Of a DNA stretch of 34,031 nucleotides, positions 1-8,555 are shown one piece after another. A program made the translations under genes and the position numbers. This DNA comes from Bacteroidia bacterium (lineage in GTDB: Bacteria > Bacteroidota > Bacteroidia > Flavobacteriales > Flavobacteriaceae). Within the stretch, counting starts at the first letter, position 1. Each line of letters begins with the position of its first letter. The notes beneath the pieces are model-generated. The model did not search any database, was not told the origin of the DNA, and was given only the letters and a program-made list of their open reading frames with translations. The stretch covers positions 1 to 34,031 of the forward strand of contig JAUIFC010000022.1 of assembly GCA_030429455.1 (NCBI GenBank), read 5' to 3'.

Positions 1-1
1 A

Positions 2-1348
2 ATAAAAGCTTCTAATAAAAATAAAGGTGAAGCGCTACTTGTAGCCAATGATTACCGAAGATTTAACTATGAACCATATGCCTACCGTACCAAAAACTAT
101 GGCAAAACTTGGGAGCGTATTGTCGATGCCGAAGATGTAAAAAGTTATGCGCTAAGTATTGTTGAAGACCCGATAGAACCAAATCTATTGTTTTTAGGAA
201 CAGATGATGGATTATATATGAGTATGGATGCAGGAAGTTCTTGGACAAAATGGACTAATGGTTTTCCTACTACATCGGTAAAAGATTTAGTGATTCATCC
301 AAGAGAACACGATTTAGTCATCGGGACATTTGGCAGAGCAGCATGGGTTCTAGACGATATCAGACCTCTAAGAGCAATTGCAAAAAATTCTGCTGTTTTA
401 AAGGAAAACGTCAAACTCTTTGAGCCAGCAACAGGATATCTAGCATCCTACCAACAACCAACAGGCAGTCGATTTGGAGCTGATGCCTTGTATAATGCAG
501 AAAACAGAACATCTGGAGTTCATTTGGCTTACGTATTTAACAAGAAGGAAGCAGATAGCACAAATAAGTCAGAAGATGCTAACGACAAAGAATCGGTAAA
601 GTGGGACTCACTTAGCCTAATGGTTTACGACGAAGACAAACTCATCAGAACATTAAAACGAAAAGTTCCTAAAGAAAATGGTCTGCAACATTGGACGTGG
701 TACATGGATCAAAAAGGTGCAGATTACCCGTCTAGAAGAATTTCCAAAAGAAAATCAGAACCACGAGGTTTTGTTGTAAAACCTGGCACATACAAAGCAG
801 TTCTACAATATGGAGATTTGACATCCGAGACAAATATTACGATAAAACCTGACCCCAGATGGCATACAAGTAATGAAAACATTAATGACGTTCATCAGAC
901 GTATAACACTTTATTGGAGATGCAACAAACTGTTGCCGATGCGGTAAAACAATTAGCTAAAAGTAAAAAAACAGCTAGTAATTTTAAACAATCGATGACT
1001 GATATTGATAAAAAGAAATATGAAGAAAGTATAAAACTTACAGATTCTATCATCAAAAAAATTGACAAAAGAATTGATGGATTTTTAGGAAAGCAAGGCA
1101 TAACAAGTAATCCTGACGTCACTCCTATGCAGCGTCTTAACTCGGCAAAAGGCTATGTAAGCAATAGTTTTGTCAATGGCATTACCGACACTGAACGCAA
1201 GTTAATAGAGCACGCAAAAGATGCTTTGAAAGAAGAACTCAACCACACAAACACTTTCTTCCAAAATGAATGGAAAGCATTTGTTTCAAAATCCAAGAGT
1301 ATTGATATTTATCCGTTTAAAGAAGTAAAAACCTATAAGCTAGAGTGA
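2..1348 (+). CDS. BNR/Asp-box repeat (sortilin-like) protein, C-terminal part
   Basis: The reading frame is open from base 2, so the gene starts before the window and only its last 448 codons are visible. Two Asp-box motifs can be seen, TKNYGKTWERI and SMDAGSSWTKW, which match the S/T-x-D/N-x-G-x-S/T-W pattern of beta-propeller blades. They are followed by GTFGRAAWVLDDIRPLR, which resembles the conserved end of the propeller in the large secreted proteins of Bacteroidota annotated as VPS10/sortilin-like or 'glycosyl hydrolase'. The rest is a Lys-rich, probably helical C-terminal region (about residues 280-448). No catalytic residues can be assigned and the substrate is unknown. A TTG near base 188 could be mistaken for a start, but coding continues upstream of it. 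The gene lies tail-to-tail with pgi and is probably unrelated to the glucan locus. Confidence 0.8.
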   Translation: MKASNKNKGEALLVANDYRRFNYEPYAYRTKNYGKTWERIVDAEDVKSYALSIVEDPIEPNLLFLGTDDGLYMSMDAGSSWTKWTNGFPTTSVKDLVIHPREHDLVIGTFGRAAWVLDDIRPLRAIAKNSAVLKENVKLFEPATGYLASYQQPTGSRFGADALYNAENRTSGVHLAYVFNKKEADSTNKSEDANDKESVKWDSLSLMVYDEDKLIRTLKRKVPKENGLQHWTWYMDQKGADYPSRRISKRKSEPRGFVVKPGTYKAVLQYGDLTSETNITIKPDPRWHTSNENINDVHQTYNTLLEMQQTVADAVKQLAKSKKTASNFKQSMTDIDKKKYEESIKLTDSIIKKIDKRIDGFLGKQGITSNPDVTPMQRLNSAKGYVSNSFVNGITDTERKLIEHAKDALKEELNHTNTFFQNEWKAFVSKSKSIDIYPFKEVKTYKLE

Positions 1349-1377
1349 TGAGTCATGTTTAATTTGACTTGAACTAA

Positions 1378-1537
1378 TACCATTTGTGATTTGGAATTAC
1401 TGTAAAAGAAATTGATGATTTTTTTCTTTATACAATACAGAAAAATAAAGCATAACCATAGCTACTGTTTCTTTTTATGTTGCAGTAGAAAGGAAAAAAG
1501 GGTGATTTATTATAGTAATTTCAAGTTATAAATGGTA
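1378..1537. repeat. 160-bp MITE-like element with long inverted terminal arms
   Basis: The arms 1378-1404 and 1511-1537 are 27-base inverted repeats. They differ at five positions, and in a plus-strand RNA every one of these would be a G-U wobble, so the whole arm can pair. A second paired block (1419-1429 with 1489-1499) and an inner hairpin (CTACTG 1462-1467 with CAGTAG 1483-1488) extend the fold. TAA occurs directly on both sides (1375-1377 and 1538-1540), as a 3-bp target duplication would, but in such AT-rich DNA this is weak evidence. There is no coding capacity. It could be a MITE or another short palindromic repeat. The rest of the gap 1349-1603 holds only this element and the pgi terminator. 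Confidence 0.6.
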
Positions 1538-1538
1538 T

Positions 1539-1577
1539 AAAAAAAGACCTCACAGGTTTTGAAAACCCGTGAGGTTT
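1539..1577 (-). terminator. Intrinsic terminator downstream of pgi
   Basis: The arms 1547-1560 (acctcacaggtttt) and 1562-1575 (aaaacccgtgaggt) form a 14-bp stem. On the minus strand the single non-Watson-Crick pair is a G-U wobble. The stem is followed on that strand by seven T (A at 1539-1545). It starts 28 bp after the pgi stop. On the plus strand the stem has an A-C mismatch and no T-tract, so it serves the minus strand best. Confidence 0.8.
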
Positions 1578-1603
1578 AAAAAAAACTAGAAATATAGAAT
1601 TCT

Positions 1604-3235
1604 CTACTCTTTAAAATATTTTAATAATTGTGTTGTCGATGGGTCGTGTGGGGTCATCACCTCATTGTTTAAATCTTCAAGAACTTTATTAGCCAATTGC
1701 TTCCCTAATTCGACGCCCCATTGGTCGTAACTAAAAATATTCCAAACGATACCTTGAACAAATATTTTATGCTCGTACATTGCAATCAATTTACCTAAAC
1801 TCTTAGGTGTGAGTTTATTTATAAGTATAGTATTTGTTGGGCGATTGCCATCGAAAACTTTGAAAGGTTTCAAAACATCAATATCTTCTTTAGACATCCC
1901 TTTTCCTTCCAACTCATTGACAACTGTTTCTTCATTTTTACCATTCATTAATGCTTCTGTTTGAGCAAAAAAATTGGCCATTAAAATATTGTGATGTTCA
2001 GTAAAATCATTCAACGAATGTTTGTAACCTATAAAGTCGCAAGGAATAAGCTTAGTGCCTTGGTGCAAAAGCTGAAAAAAAGCATGTTGGGAATTTGTTC
2101 CTGGCTCGCCCCAAACGATATTACCCGTTTGATAACTGACTGGATTTCCAAGACGATCGACCCCTTTTCCATTACTTTCCATAATGGCCTGTTGTAAGTA
2201 AGGTGCCAGTTTTTGTAGGTATTGCGTATATGGAATGATTGCTTCACTTTCAGCATTGTAAAAGTTGTTATACCATACCGTTAATAATCCTAAAATAACT
2301 GGAATATTATTATGAAAATCTTCATCTTTAAAATGAGTATCCATTTCATTTGCACCATCCAAAAGATCCTGAAACGCATCATAACTTGTTCCTAGAGCGA
2401 TAGACAAACCTACTGTACTCCACAGAGAGAATCTTCCGCCAACCCAATCCCACATTGGGAACACATTTTCTATGGAGATTCCAAATTTCTCCGCTTTATC
2501 CACGTTGGCCGAAACCGCTACAAAATGAAGTTTAATGTTATCTTGAGTCGTATGTTTTAAAAACCAATTTCTAACCGTAGTGGCATTTGTAAGTGTTTCT
2601 TGAGTTCCAAAAGATTTGGAAACTACCAAACAAAGTGTTGTTTCTGGATTGAGACCTTTAAGAGTCTCTGCCACATGATCGCCGTCTACGTTGGAGATAA
2701 AATGTACATTTAAATGGTTTTTGTAAAAAGATAGGGCATCCATGACCATTTGAGGGCCTAAATCCGAACCACCAATTCCAATATTGACCACATCGGTTAT
2801 TGGTTGACCTGAAAATCCTTTCCATTCACCATTTTGCACTTTTTCTACAAAAGATTTAATCTTCAGTTTGGCAGCATTGACATCTTGTCTGATAGGTTCG
2901 CCTTCTACATTGATTTCAGAATTTGAACGTAGCGCCGTATGAAGCACTGCTCTTCCTTCTGTTTGATTGATCACATCACCTTGAAACTGAGCTTGAATTG
3001 CTTCTTTTAATTTCACTTCTTGTGCCAAGCTCATTAATGCTTGAAATGCTTTTTCAGACAGGCGATTTTTAGAGAAATCGACTAAAAAGTCTTCAAACTG
3101 AACGCAAAATTTTTCAACTCTATTACTTTCATTTTTAAAATGCTCTAAAATTGAAGTCTCTTTTTCTACACTATAAATCTCTGAAAGCTGTTGCCAAGCT
3201 TTGGTTTGTGTAGGGTTTATTGAAGGTAAAGCCAT
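1604..3235 (-). CDS. pgi: Glucose-6-phosphate isomerase
   Basis: This enzyme interconverts glucose-6-phosphate and fructose-6-phosphate in the cytoplasm. At 543 residues it matches the usual length of about 550. Visible family blocks are DVVNIGIGGSDLGPQ in the N-terminal half, WVGGRFSLWSTVGL (first PGI signature), GEPGTNSQHAFFQLLHQGT (carrying the conserved Glu and His region) and the C-terminal YDQWGVELGK (second signature, with the catalytic Lys). The start MALPSINPTQTKAW is a typical PGI N-terminus. The gene begins 7 bp after the stop of the BadF-type kinase, so the two are almost certainly cotranscribed. It is the last gene of the glycolytic group and is followed by a strong terminator. 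Confidence 0.97.
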   Translation of the reverse strand: MALPSINPTQTKAWQQLSEIYSVEKETSILEHFKNESNRVEKFCVQFEDFLVDFSKNRLSEKAFQALMSLAQEVKLKEAIQAQFQGDVINQTEGRAVLHTALRSNSEINVEGEPIRQDVNAAKLKIKSFVEKVQNGEWKGFSGQPITDVVNIGIGGSDLGPQMVMDALSFYKNHLNVHFISNVDGDHVAETLKGLNPETTLCLVVSKSFGTQETLTNATTVRNWFLKHTTQDNIKLHFVAVSANVDKAEKFGISIENVFPMWDWVGGRFSLWSTVGLSIALGTSYDAFQDLLDGANEMDTHFKDEDFHNNIPVILGLLTVWYNNFYNAESEAIIPYTQYLQKLAPYLQQAIMESNGKGVDRLGNPVSYQTGNIVWGEPGTNSQHAFFQLLHQGTKLIPCDFIGYKHSLNDFTEHHNILMANFFAQTEALMNGKNEETVVNELEGKGMSKEDIDVLKPFKVFDGNRPTNTILINKLTPKSLGKLIAMYEHKIFVQGIVWNIFSYDQWGVELGKQLANKVLEDLNNEVMTPHDPSTTQLLKYFKE

Positions 3236-3242
3236 TGTTGAA

Positions 3243-4112
3243 TTATGCTTTTTTAAGGTGAGGAATTACGTTATTTTGGTAATGAAGTATCAAACCATCA
3301 ATTGGTCTTCTAATAATGTTTCCAATGTTAAGATGGTATCGTTTTGCAACATCTCTGATGATATCTTCTGAGAAAAATGCGATAGAGCCAATAAAATGAA
3401 TTGGTACATTTTGCGCATTTTTATAGCACATGACTCGTCTTTCGATAAACTTCTCCATTCCTTCATAAATTAATTTATAGAAGTAACCATTTCTTTCTTC
3501 GGAAGTGAAAATAAATTCCGCAAAGTGAGCTAAATACGTATTTGGATTTTCTTGCTTGTAGACATTACTTTTTATAGTATCAGCACGCAAATCATAACGG
3601 CGTTCAAATTCTCGACTCATGTCTTCACCCATATACTTATAGTAATAGTCTCTTATGAGACGCTTACCGAAATAATTCCCACTGGCTTCGTCCATTAAGA
3701 TAAATCCAAGTGATTCTACTTCCATATGCACTTTTTCTCCATCAAAAAAGCAGGAGTTAGAACCTGTACCCAAAATACAAACGATTCCAGGTTCGTTTGT
3801 GGCTGCAAAAGCCGCTGCCACCATATCTTCATCTACGTTTATTTCAGCATCTGGCAGGTAATCTTGTAGTATATCGTGAAGCACTTTTCGTGGTGTTGGT
3901 GTTCCACAACCAGCTCCAAAAAAATCTACGCGTTTAATTTTGGATTTCACATTAGCCAAATCCTCATTTTCAAGCAACCTCTCCTTTAAAATATCTGGTT
4001 TAAAAACTGCGGGATTGAGACCTTTTGTTCTTGTTTTCAAAACTTGGTTACCATTTTCGTCTAATAAAAGCCAATCACATTTAGTAGAACCGCCATCTGC
4101 AATAATAATCAT
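3243..4112 (-). CDS. BadF/BadG-family sugar kinase (N-acetylglucosamine kinase-like; candidate glucokinase)
   Basis: This is a 289-residue protein of the ASKHA (actin-like ATPase) fold. DGGSTKCDW (residues 6-14) is the phosphate-1 loop, DEDMVAAA (about 94-101) lies where the catalytic Asp is expected, and GTGSNS (about 115-120) is the phosphate-2 loop. The family, BcrAD/BadF/BadG, includes N-acetylglucosamine and glucosamine kinases, and flavobacterial members are usually annotated as GlcNAc kinase. It lies 7 bp upstream of pgi and downstream of pfkA-gapA. This glycolytic setting next to a glucan locus makes phosphorylation of free glucose a reasonable inference, but the sequence alone does not fix the substrate. 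An intrinsic terminator lies just upstream, so expression may depend on readthrough or on its own promoter. Confidence 0.85.
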   Translation of the reverse strand: MIIIADGGSTKCDWLLLDENGNQVLKTRTKGLNPAVFKPDILKERLLENEDLANVKSKIKRVDFFGAGCGTPTPRKVLHDILQDYLPDAEINVDEDMVAAAFAATNEPGIVCILGTGSNSCFFDGEKVHMEVESLGFILMDEASGNYFGKRLIRDYYYKYMGEDMSREFERRYDLRADTIKSNVYKQENPNTYLAHFAEFIFTSEERNGYFYKLIYEGMEKFIERRVMCYKNAQNVPIHFIGSIAFFSEDIIRDVAKRYHLNIGNIIRRPIDGLILHYQNNVIPHLKKA

Positions 4113-4123
4113 AATGAAAAATT

Positions 4124-4160
4124 TAAAAATAAAAAAGGCTTACAGTATTTGTAAGCCTTT
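4124..4160 (-). terminator. Intrinsic terminator between gapA and the kinase gene
   Basis: A perfect 10-bp stem is formed by aaaggcttac (4134-4143) and gtaagccttt (4151-4160), with a 7-nt loop. On the minus strand it is followed by a T-rich run (A-rich 4124-4133). It lies 13 bp after the gapA stop and about 20 bp before the kinase ATG, so its T-tract lies in the kinase leader. Confidence 0.85.
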
Positions 4161-4173
4161 GAATAAACATATA

Positions 4174-5196
<1,023 letters not shown>

Positions 5197-6192
5197 TTAA
5201 GATGATATGATATCAGCGACTCTTATCAAGTCTGTATCTATTGTTTTTTTGAAGTCTATAGCCGTTTCAAAAGGCACTCTTACAATTTTGCTGTGACTAA
5301 CGCCAATCATGACATTGGTATCACCTTCGAGCAAAGCGTCTATGGCACCAACACCCATTCGACTCGCTAAAACCCTGTCGTAGCAACTAGGCGAACCACC
5401 TCTTTGAATGTGGCCTAAAACCGTTACTTTACATTCATACTGTGGCAAGTCCCGTTCTAGATTTTCAGCAAGTTCTGTGATGTTCTTTCCGATTTGATCT
5501 CCTTCTGCAACCACGACAATACTAGATGTTTTACCAGCAATTCGGCTTTTATGGAGAGATTCGACTAGTCTATCCATTCCTAAATTTTCTTCAGGAATTA
5601 AGATTTCTTCAGCACCTGCGGCAATACCACTATTAAGGGCAATATCGCCAGCATCCCTTCCCATTACTTCGATAAGGAATAGCCTGTCATGAGAGTTTGC
5701 CGTATCTCTAATTTTGTCTATGGCATCGACTACTGTATTGAGTGCTGTATCATAGCCTAGTGTAAAGTCTGTTCCATTAATATCATTATCAATAGTACCA
5801 GGAATCCCAATAACTGCAATATCATATTCCTCACTAAAAATTTTTGCACCAGTAAAAGAACCATCACCACCAATAACGACAAGCGCATCGATACGTCTGG
5901 ATTTTAAATTGTTGTAAGCCACTTTTCTGAACTCGGGAGATCTAAAGTCATGTGAACGAGCAGATTTCAGAAAGGTTCCTCCTCTATTGATTATATTTCT
6001 TACACTTCTTGCGCCAAGTTCCTCAAATTCATTTTCAATGAGTCCTTGAAAACCTCTATAAATGCCATAGCACTTGAGATAATTGTAAGATGCTGCTCTA
6101 ACGACAGCTCGTATTGCTGCATTCATTCCGGGTGAATCGCCACCACTTGTTAAAACTGCAACTGATCTAATCTTTTTTTCTGTTTTTTTCAT
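5197..6192 (-). CDS. pfkA: ATP-dependent 6-phosphofructokinase
   Basis: This enzyme phosphorylates fructose-6-phosphate to fructose-1,6-bisphosphate, the committed step of glycolysis. At 331 residues it is slightly longer than E. coli PfkA because of a short Lys-rich N-terminus. Visible motifs are LTSGGDSPGMNAAIRA (nucleotide-binding N-terminus), GGDGSFTGA and GIPGTIDNDI with the catalytic Asp. The Gly in GGDGS, in place of the Asp of the PPi-dependent GGDDT type, points to ATP as donor. It is the first gene of the glycolytic group. The 204-bp gap upstream (6193-6396) must hold its promoter. The best candidate -7 box is the minus-strand TATAATTTG at 6224-6216, about 24 bp before the ATG, which is an imperfect match to TAnnTTTG. 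No operator was seen. Confidence 0.96.
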   Translation of the reverse strand: MKKTEKKIRSVAVLTSGGDSPGMNAAIRAVVRAASYNYLKCYGIYRGFQGLIENEFEELGARSVRNIINRGGTFLKSARSHDFRSPEFRKVAYNNLKSRRIDALVVIGGDGSFTGAKIFSEEYDIAVIGIPGTIDNDINGTDFTLGYDTALNTVVDAIDKIRDTANSHDRLFLIEVMGRDAGDIALNSGIAAGAEEILIPEENLGMDRLVESLHKSRIAGKTSSIVVVAEGDQIGKNITELAENLERDLPQYECKVTVLGHIQRGGSPSCYDRVLASRMGVGAIDALLEGDTNVMIGVSHSKIVRVPFETAIDFKKTIDTDLIRVADIISS

Positions 6193-6396
6193 ACCTCAAA
6201 AATATCAGTTTTATTCAAATTATACTAATGTTAACTTTTGCTAAATCGATTTCGGTTGATAAAATTAAGTCATAAAGTGACGAATATCAGATAAACAAAT
6301 CGTAAATATATTGAATTCTGTATTATACTTTTTATTATTTTATCAATTTTACCTGTTGAAAATTTAAAAATAAACAAAATTAAATGACCTCCTACC

Positions 6397-8508
6397 TTAC
6401 ATTTTTTCAAATGAAATGGCAATTCCACCACCTTCAGCTAATTTAATATCCAAATTATCGGAGCTTTTCACTTCCATAGAATCGTAGGCGATAGAAAGTG
6501 GATTTTGATTCCAATGTGCATCTTTGCCATCCTTGTAAACTTTGGCAAGATAGGTTTGACCTTCATCTAAAAAGTCTAAAGTTATTTGAAATTCTCTTTT
6601 GTTCTCGTCTGTTATGGCACCTAAAAACCAATTGTCTGTTTCACGTTCTTTTCGAGCGATGCTTACATAATCTCCAACTTCTCCGTTAAGAACTTTAGTT
6701 TCAGACCAATCGACTCCGACATCCTTTATAAATTGCAAGGCATCTGGATTAGCTTCGTAATGCTCAATCAAGTCGGCAGCCATTTGAACTGGACTATAAA
6801 TCACCACATACAGCGCCAGTTGATGGGCAAGCGTCGTATTCACTTGATTGCTTTCTTTGTATTCATTAAATTTGATATTGAAAATACCAGGTGTATAATC
6901 AATTGGACCAGCCAACATTCTGGTAAAGGCTACAATTGGTAAGTGCTCAGGAGGATTCCCACCATCACTCGACCAGGCGTTAAACTCTTGGCCACGCAAT
7001 CCTTCTCGAGAAATGATATTTGGATAAGTTCGTCTTAAGCCTGTTGCTTTTATAGGTTCGTGAGCGTTTACTGCCACTTGATAGTCTGCAGCTTTAATCG
7101 CTGCATTGTTATAGTGATTTACCATATATTGCCCATGGTGGTATTCTCCTTTTGGCAAAATTTTACCCACATAACCTGATTTTACCGAATGCATCCCATA
7201 CTTTTGCATCAAAGCATAGGCTGTGTCTAGTTGTTTATCGTAAGTCTGGGTTGCTGCTGAAGTTTCGTGATGCATGATGATTTCAACCCCTTTTTCTTTA
7301 GCGTATTTAGAAATTTCATCAAAATTGTAATCAGGATAAGGGGTGATAAAGTCAAAAACGCCTTCTCTATCTTCAAACCCAATCCAACGTTCCCAACCAG
7401 TGTTCCAACCTTCAACTAAAACTCCTCCGATGTTATTCTTTGCAGAAAAATCGATAAAACTCTTTACATTTTCGGTCGTTGCACCATGCTTACCGTGAGC
7501 TTTGCCAGTATCTTTCCACACGCCATCAACCATTTCCATTCCATAATCCCATCTGGATTTACCCAAATGCATTTCCCACCAAACGCCGGTATATTTCATA
7601 GGCGTAAACCAAGACACATCACCTAACTTGTTTGGCTCATTTAAGTTTACAATTAAATTAGACTCTATTAAAGCAGGAGCATTGTCCGTAATTTGAATGG
7701 TTCGCCATGGTGTTGAAAAAGGAGCCGTTTGCTTTACCTTATAAGCTGTATTTTCCGAACCTACCAAATTGCTTTTTAAATTTAAATTTTCAGTATCCAC
7801 TTTAAGGGTCATTCCGGAATAGTTTAACAATTCTGCTTCATGAAAACTGAGATGTGTTCCATCTTGACCAACCATAGTAACAGGTGTATTTACCGCATTT
7901 TCTGGGATGTAAGTTTGTGCCAAACTGCTGTGGTTACGATACTGTAAGGCGTCTATTTCGGATAGTTTGGTTGTATTGTATAAATGTTCATAGATATCCC
8001 AATCTCCTGGAATCCAGAATGTTTTATAGTCTTCTGTGAGATTGAACTCTGTATGCTCATTGGCTATTAAAACCTCATTTACATTTGGTTGTTCAGGAAA
8101 ATGATACCTGAATCCTATGCCATCGTCATACACTTTGAAAATGATATCGAGTTGTCTTTGCTGACCCGTTTTTTCCTGAAGATGAATAACTCTTTTGTTG
8201 AAGTTATTTTGCACGTCTAACTGTTCGCCCCACGGCATTTGCCATGTTTCTTTGACCGATAACAAACCCTCTACAGTCATTTCAAGATCTTTGTCAAGTG
8301 GCTCCATGTTTGTAAACTTAAATCCCACAAACGATGTATCGATTACAGTTTTGTTTTTAAAGTTAACTATGTAGTAAAATTGGCCTTCTTCGTTTACATC
8401 GAAACTTACTGCTATCTCCTGATTAGGCGACGTTAGTGCTTTATTTTGCTTGACCTGACATGACATTAGACCCATTGACAATATTAAGGTGAAAAAAATT
8501 GGTTTCAT
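6397..8508 (-). CDS. GH97 alpha-glucosidase, SusB-like lipoprotein
   Basis: This is an inverting exo-acting alpha-glucosidase that releases glucose from maltooligosaccharides, probably in the periplasm. The ATG at 8508 is chosen over one nine codons upstream because it opens directly onto a lipoprotein signal (MKPIFFTLILSMGLMSC). From this start, HHE (E415), AHE (E484) and RGQE (E508) have spacings of 69 and 24 residues. These equal the spacings I recall for the catalytic Glu residues E439/E508/E532 of Bacteroides SusB. VKSGYVG has Gly where retaining GH97 galactosidases carry their nucleophile Asp, which supports the inverting alpha-glucosidase type. Residues after the lipid Cys (QVK) are not acidic, so a periplasmic rather than surface position is inferred. 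It is the last hydrolase of the minus-strand cluster. No clear terminator follows it. Confidence 0.92.
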   Translation of the reverse strand: MKPIFFTLILSMGLMSCQVKQNKALTSPNQEIAVSFDVNEEGQFYYIVNFKNKTVIDTSFVGFKFTNMEPLDKDLEMTVEGLLSVKETWQMPWGEQLDVQNNFNKRVIHLQEKTGQQRQLDIIFKVYDDGIGFRYHFPEQPNVNEVLIANEHTEFNLTEDYKTFWIPGDWDIYEHLYNTTKLSEIDALQYRNHSSLAQTYIPENAVNTPVTMVGQDGTHLSFHEAELLNYSGMTLKVDTENLNLKSNLVGSENTAYKVKQTAPFSTPWRTIQITDNAPALIESNLIVNLNEPNKLGDVSWFTPMKYTGVWWEMHLGKSRWDYGMEMVDGVWKDTGKAHGKHGATTENVKSFIDFSAKNNIGGVLVEGWNTGWERWIGFEDREGVFDFITPYPDYNFDEISKYAKEKGVEIIMHHETSAATQTYDKQLDTAYALMQKYGMHSVKSGYVGKILPKGEYHHGQYMVNHYNNAAIKAADYQVAVNAHEPIKATGLRRTYPNIISREGLRGQEFNAWSSDGGNPPEHLPIVAFTRMLAGPIDYTPGIFNIKFNEYKESNQVNTTLAHQLALYVVIYSPVQMAADLIEHYEANPDALQFIKDVGVDWSETKVLNGEVGDYVSIARKERETDNWFLGAITDENKREFQITLDFLDEGQTYLAKVYKDGKDAHWNQNPLSIAYDSMEVKSSDNLDIKLAEGGGIAISFEKM

Positions 8509-8555
8509 TTTTATAGTTTTGATATTCAGATTCATAAAAATCTAAGGTTGAATGC

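Noticed and set aside
188-1348. A self-contained gene starting at TTG 188
   Set aside because: Codons in the same frame are open back to base 2 and encode an Asp-box motif that belongs to the same protein, so this is a 5'-truncated gene and not a short gene with a TTG start.
8509-8535. Upstream ATG for the GH97 gene
   Set aside because: It adds nine residues before an already complete lipoprotein signal peptide; the ATG at 8508 gives a normal signal.
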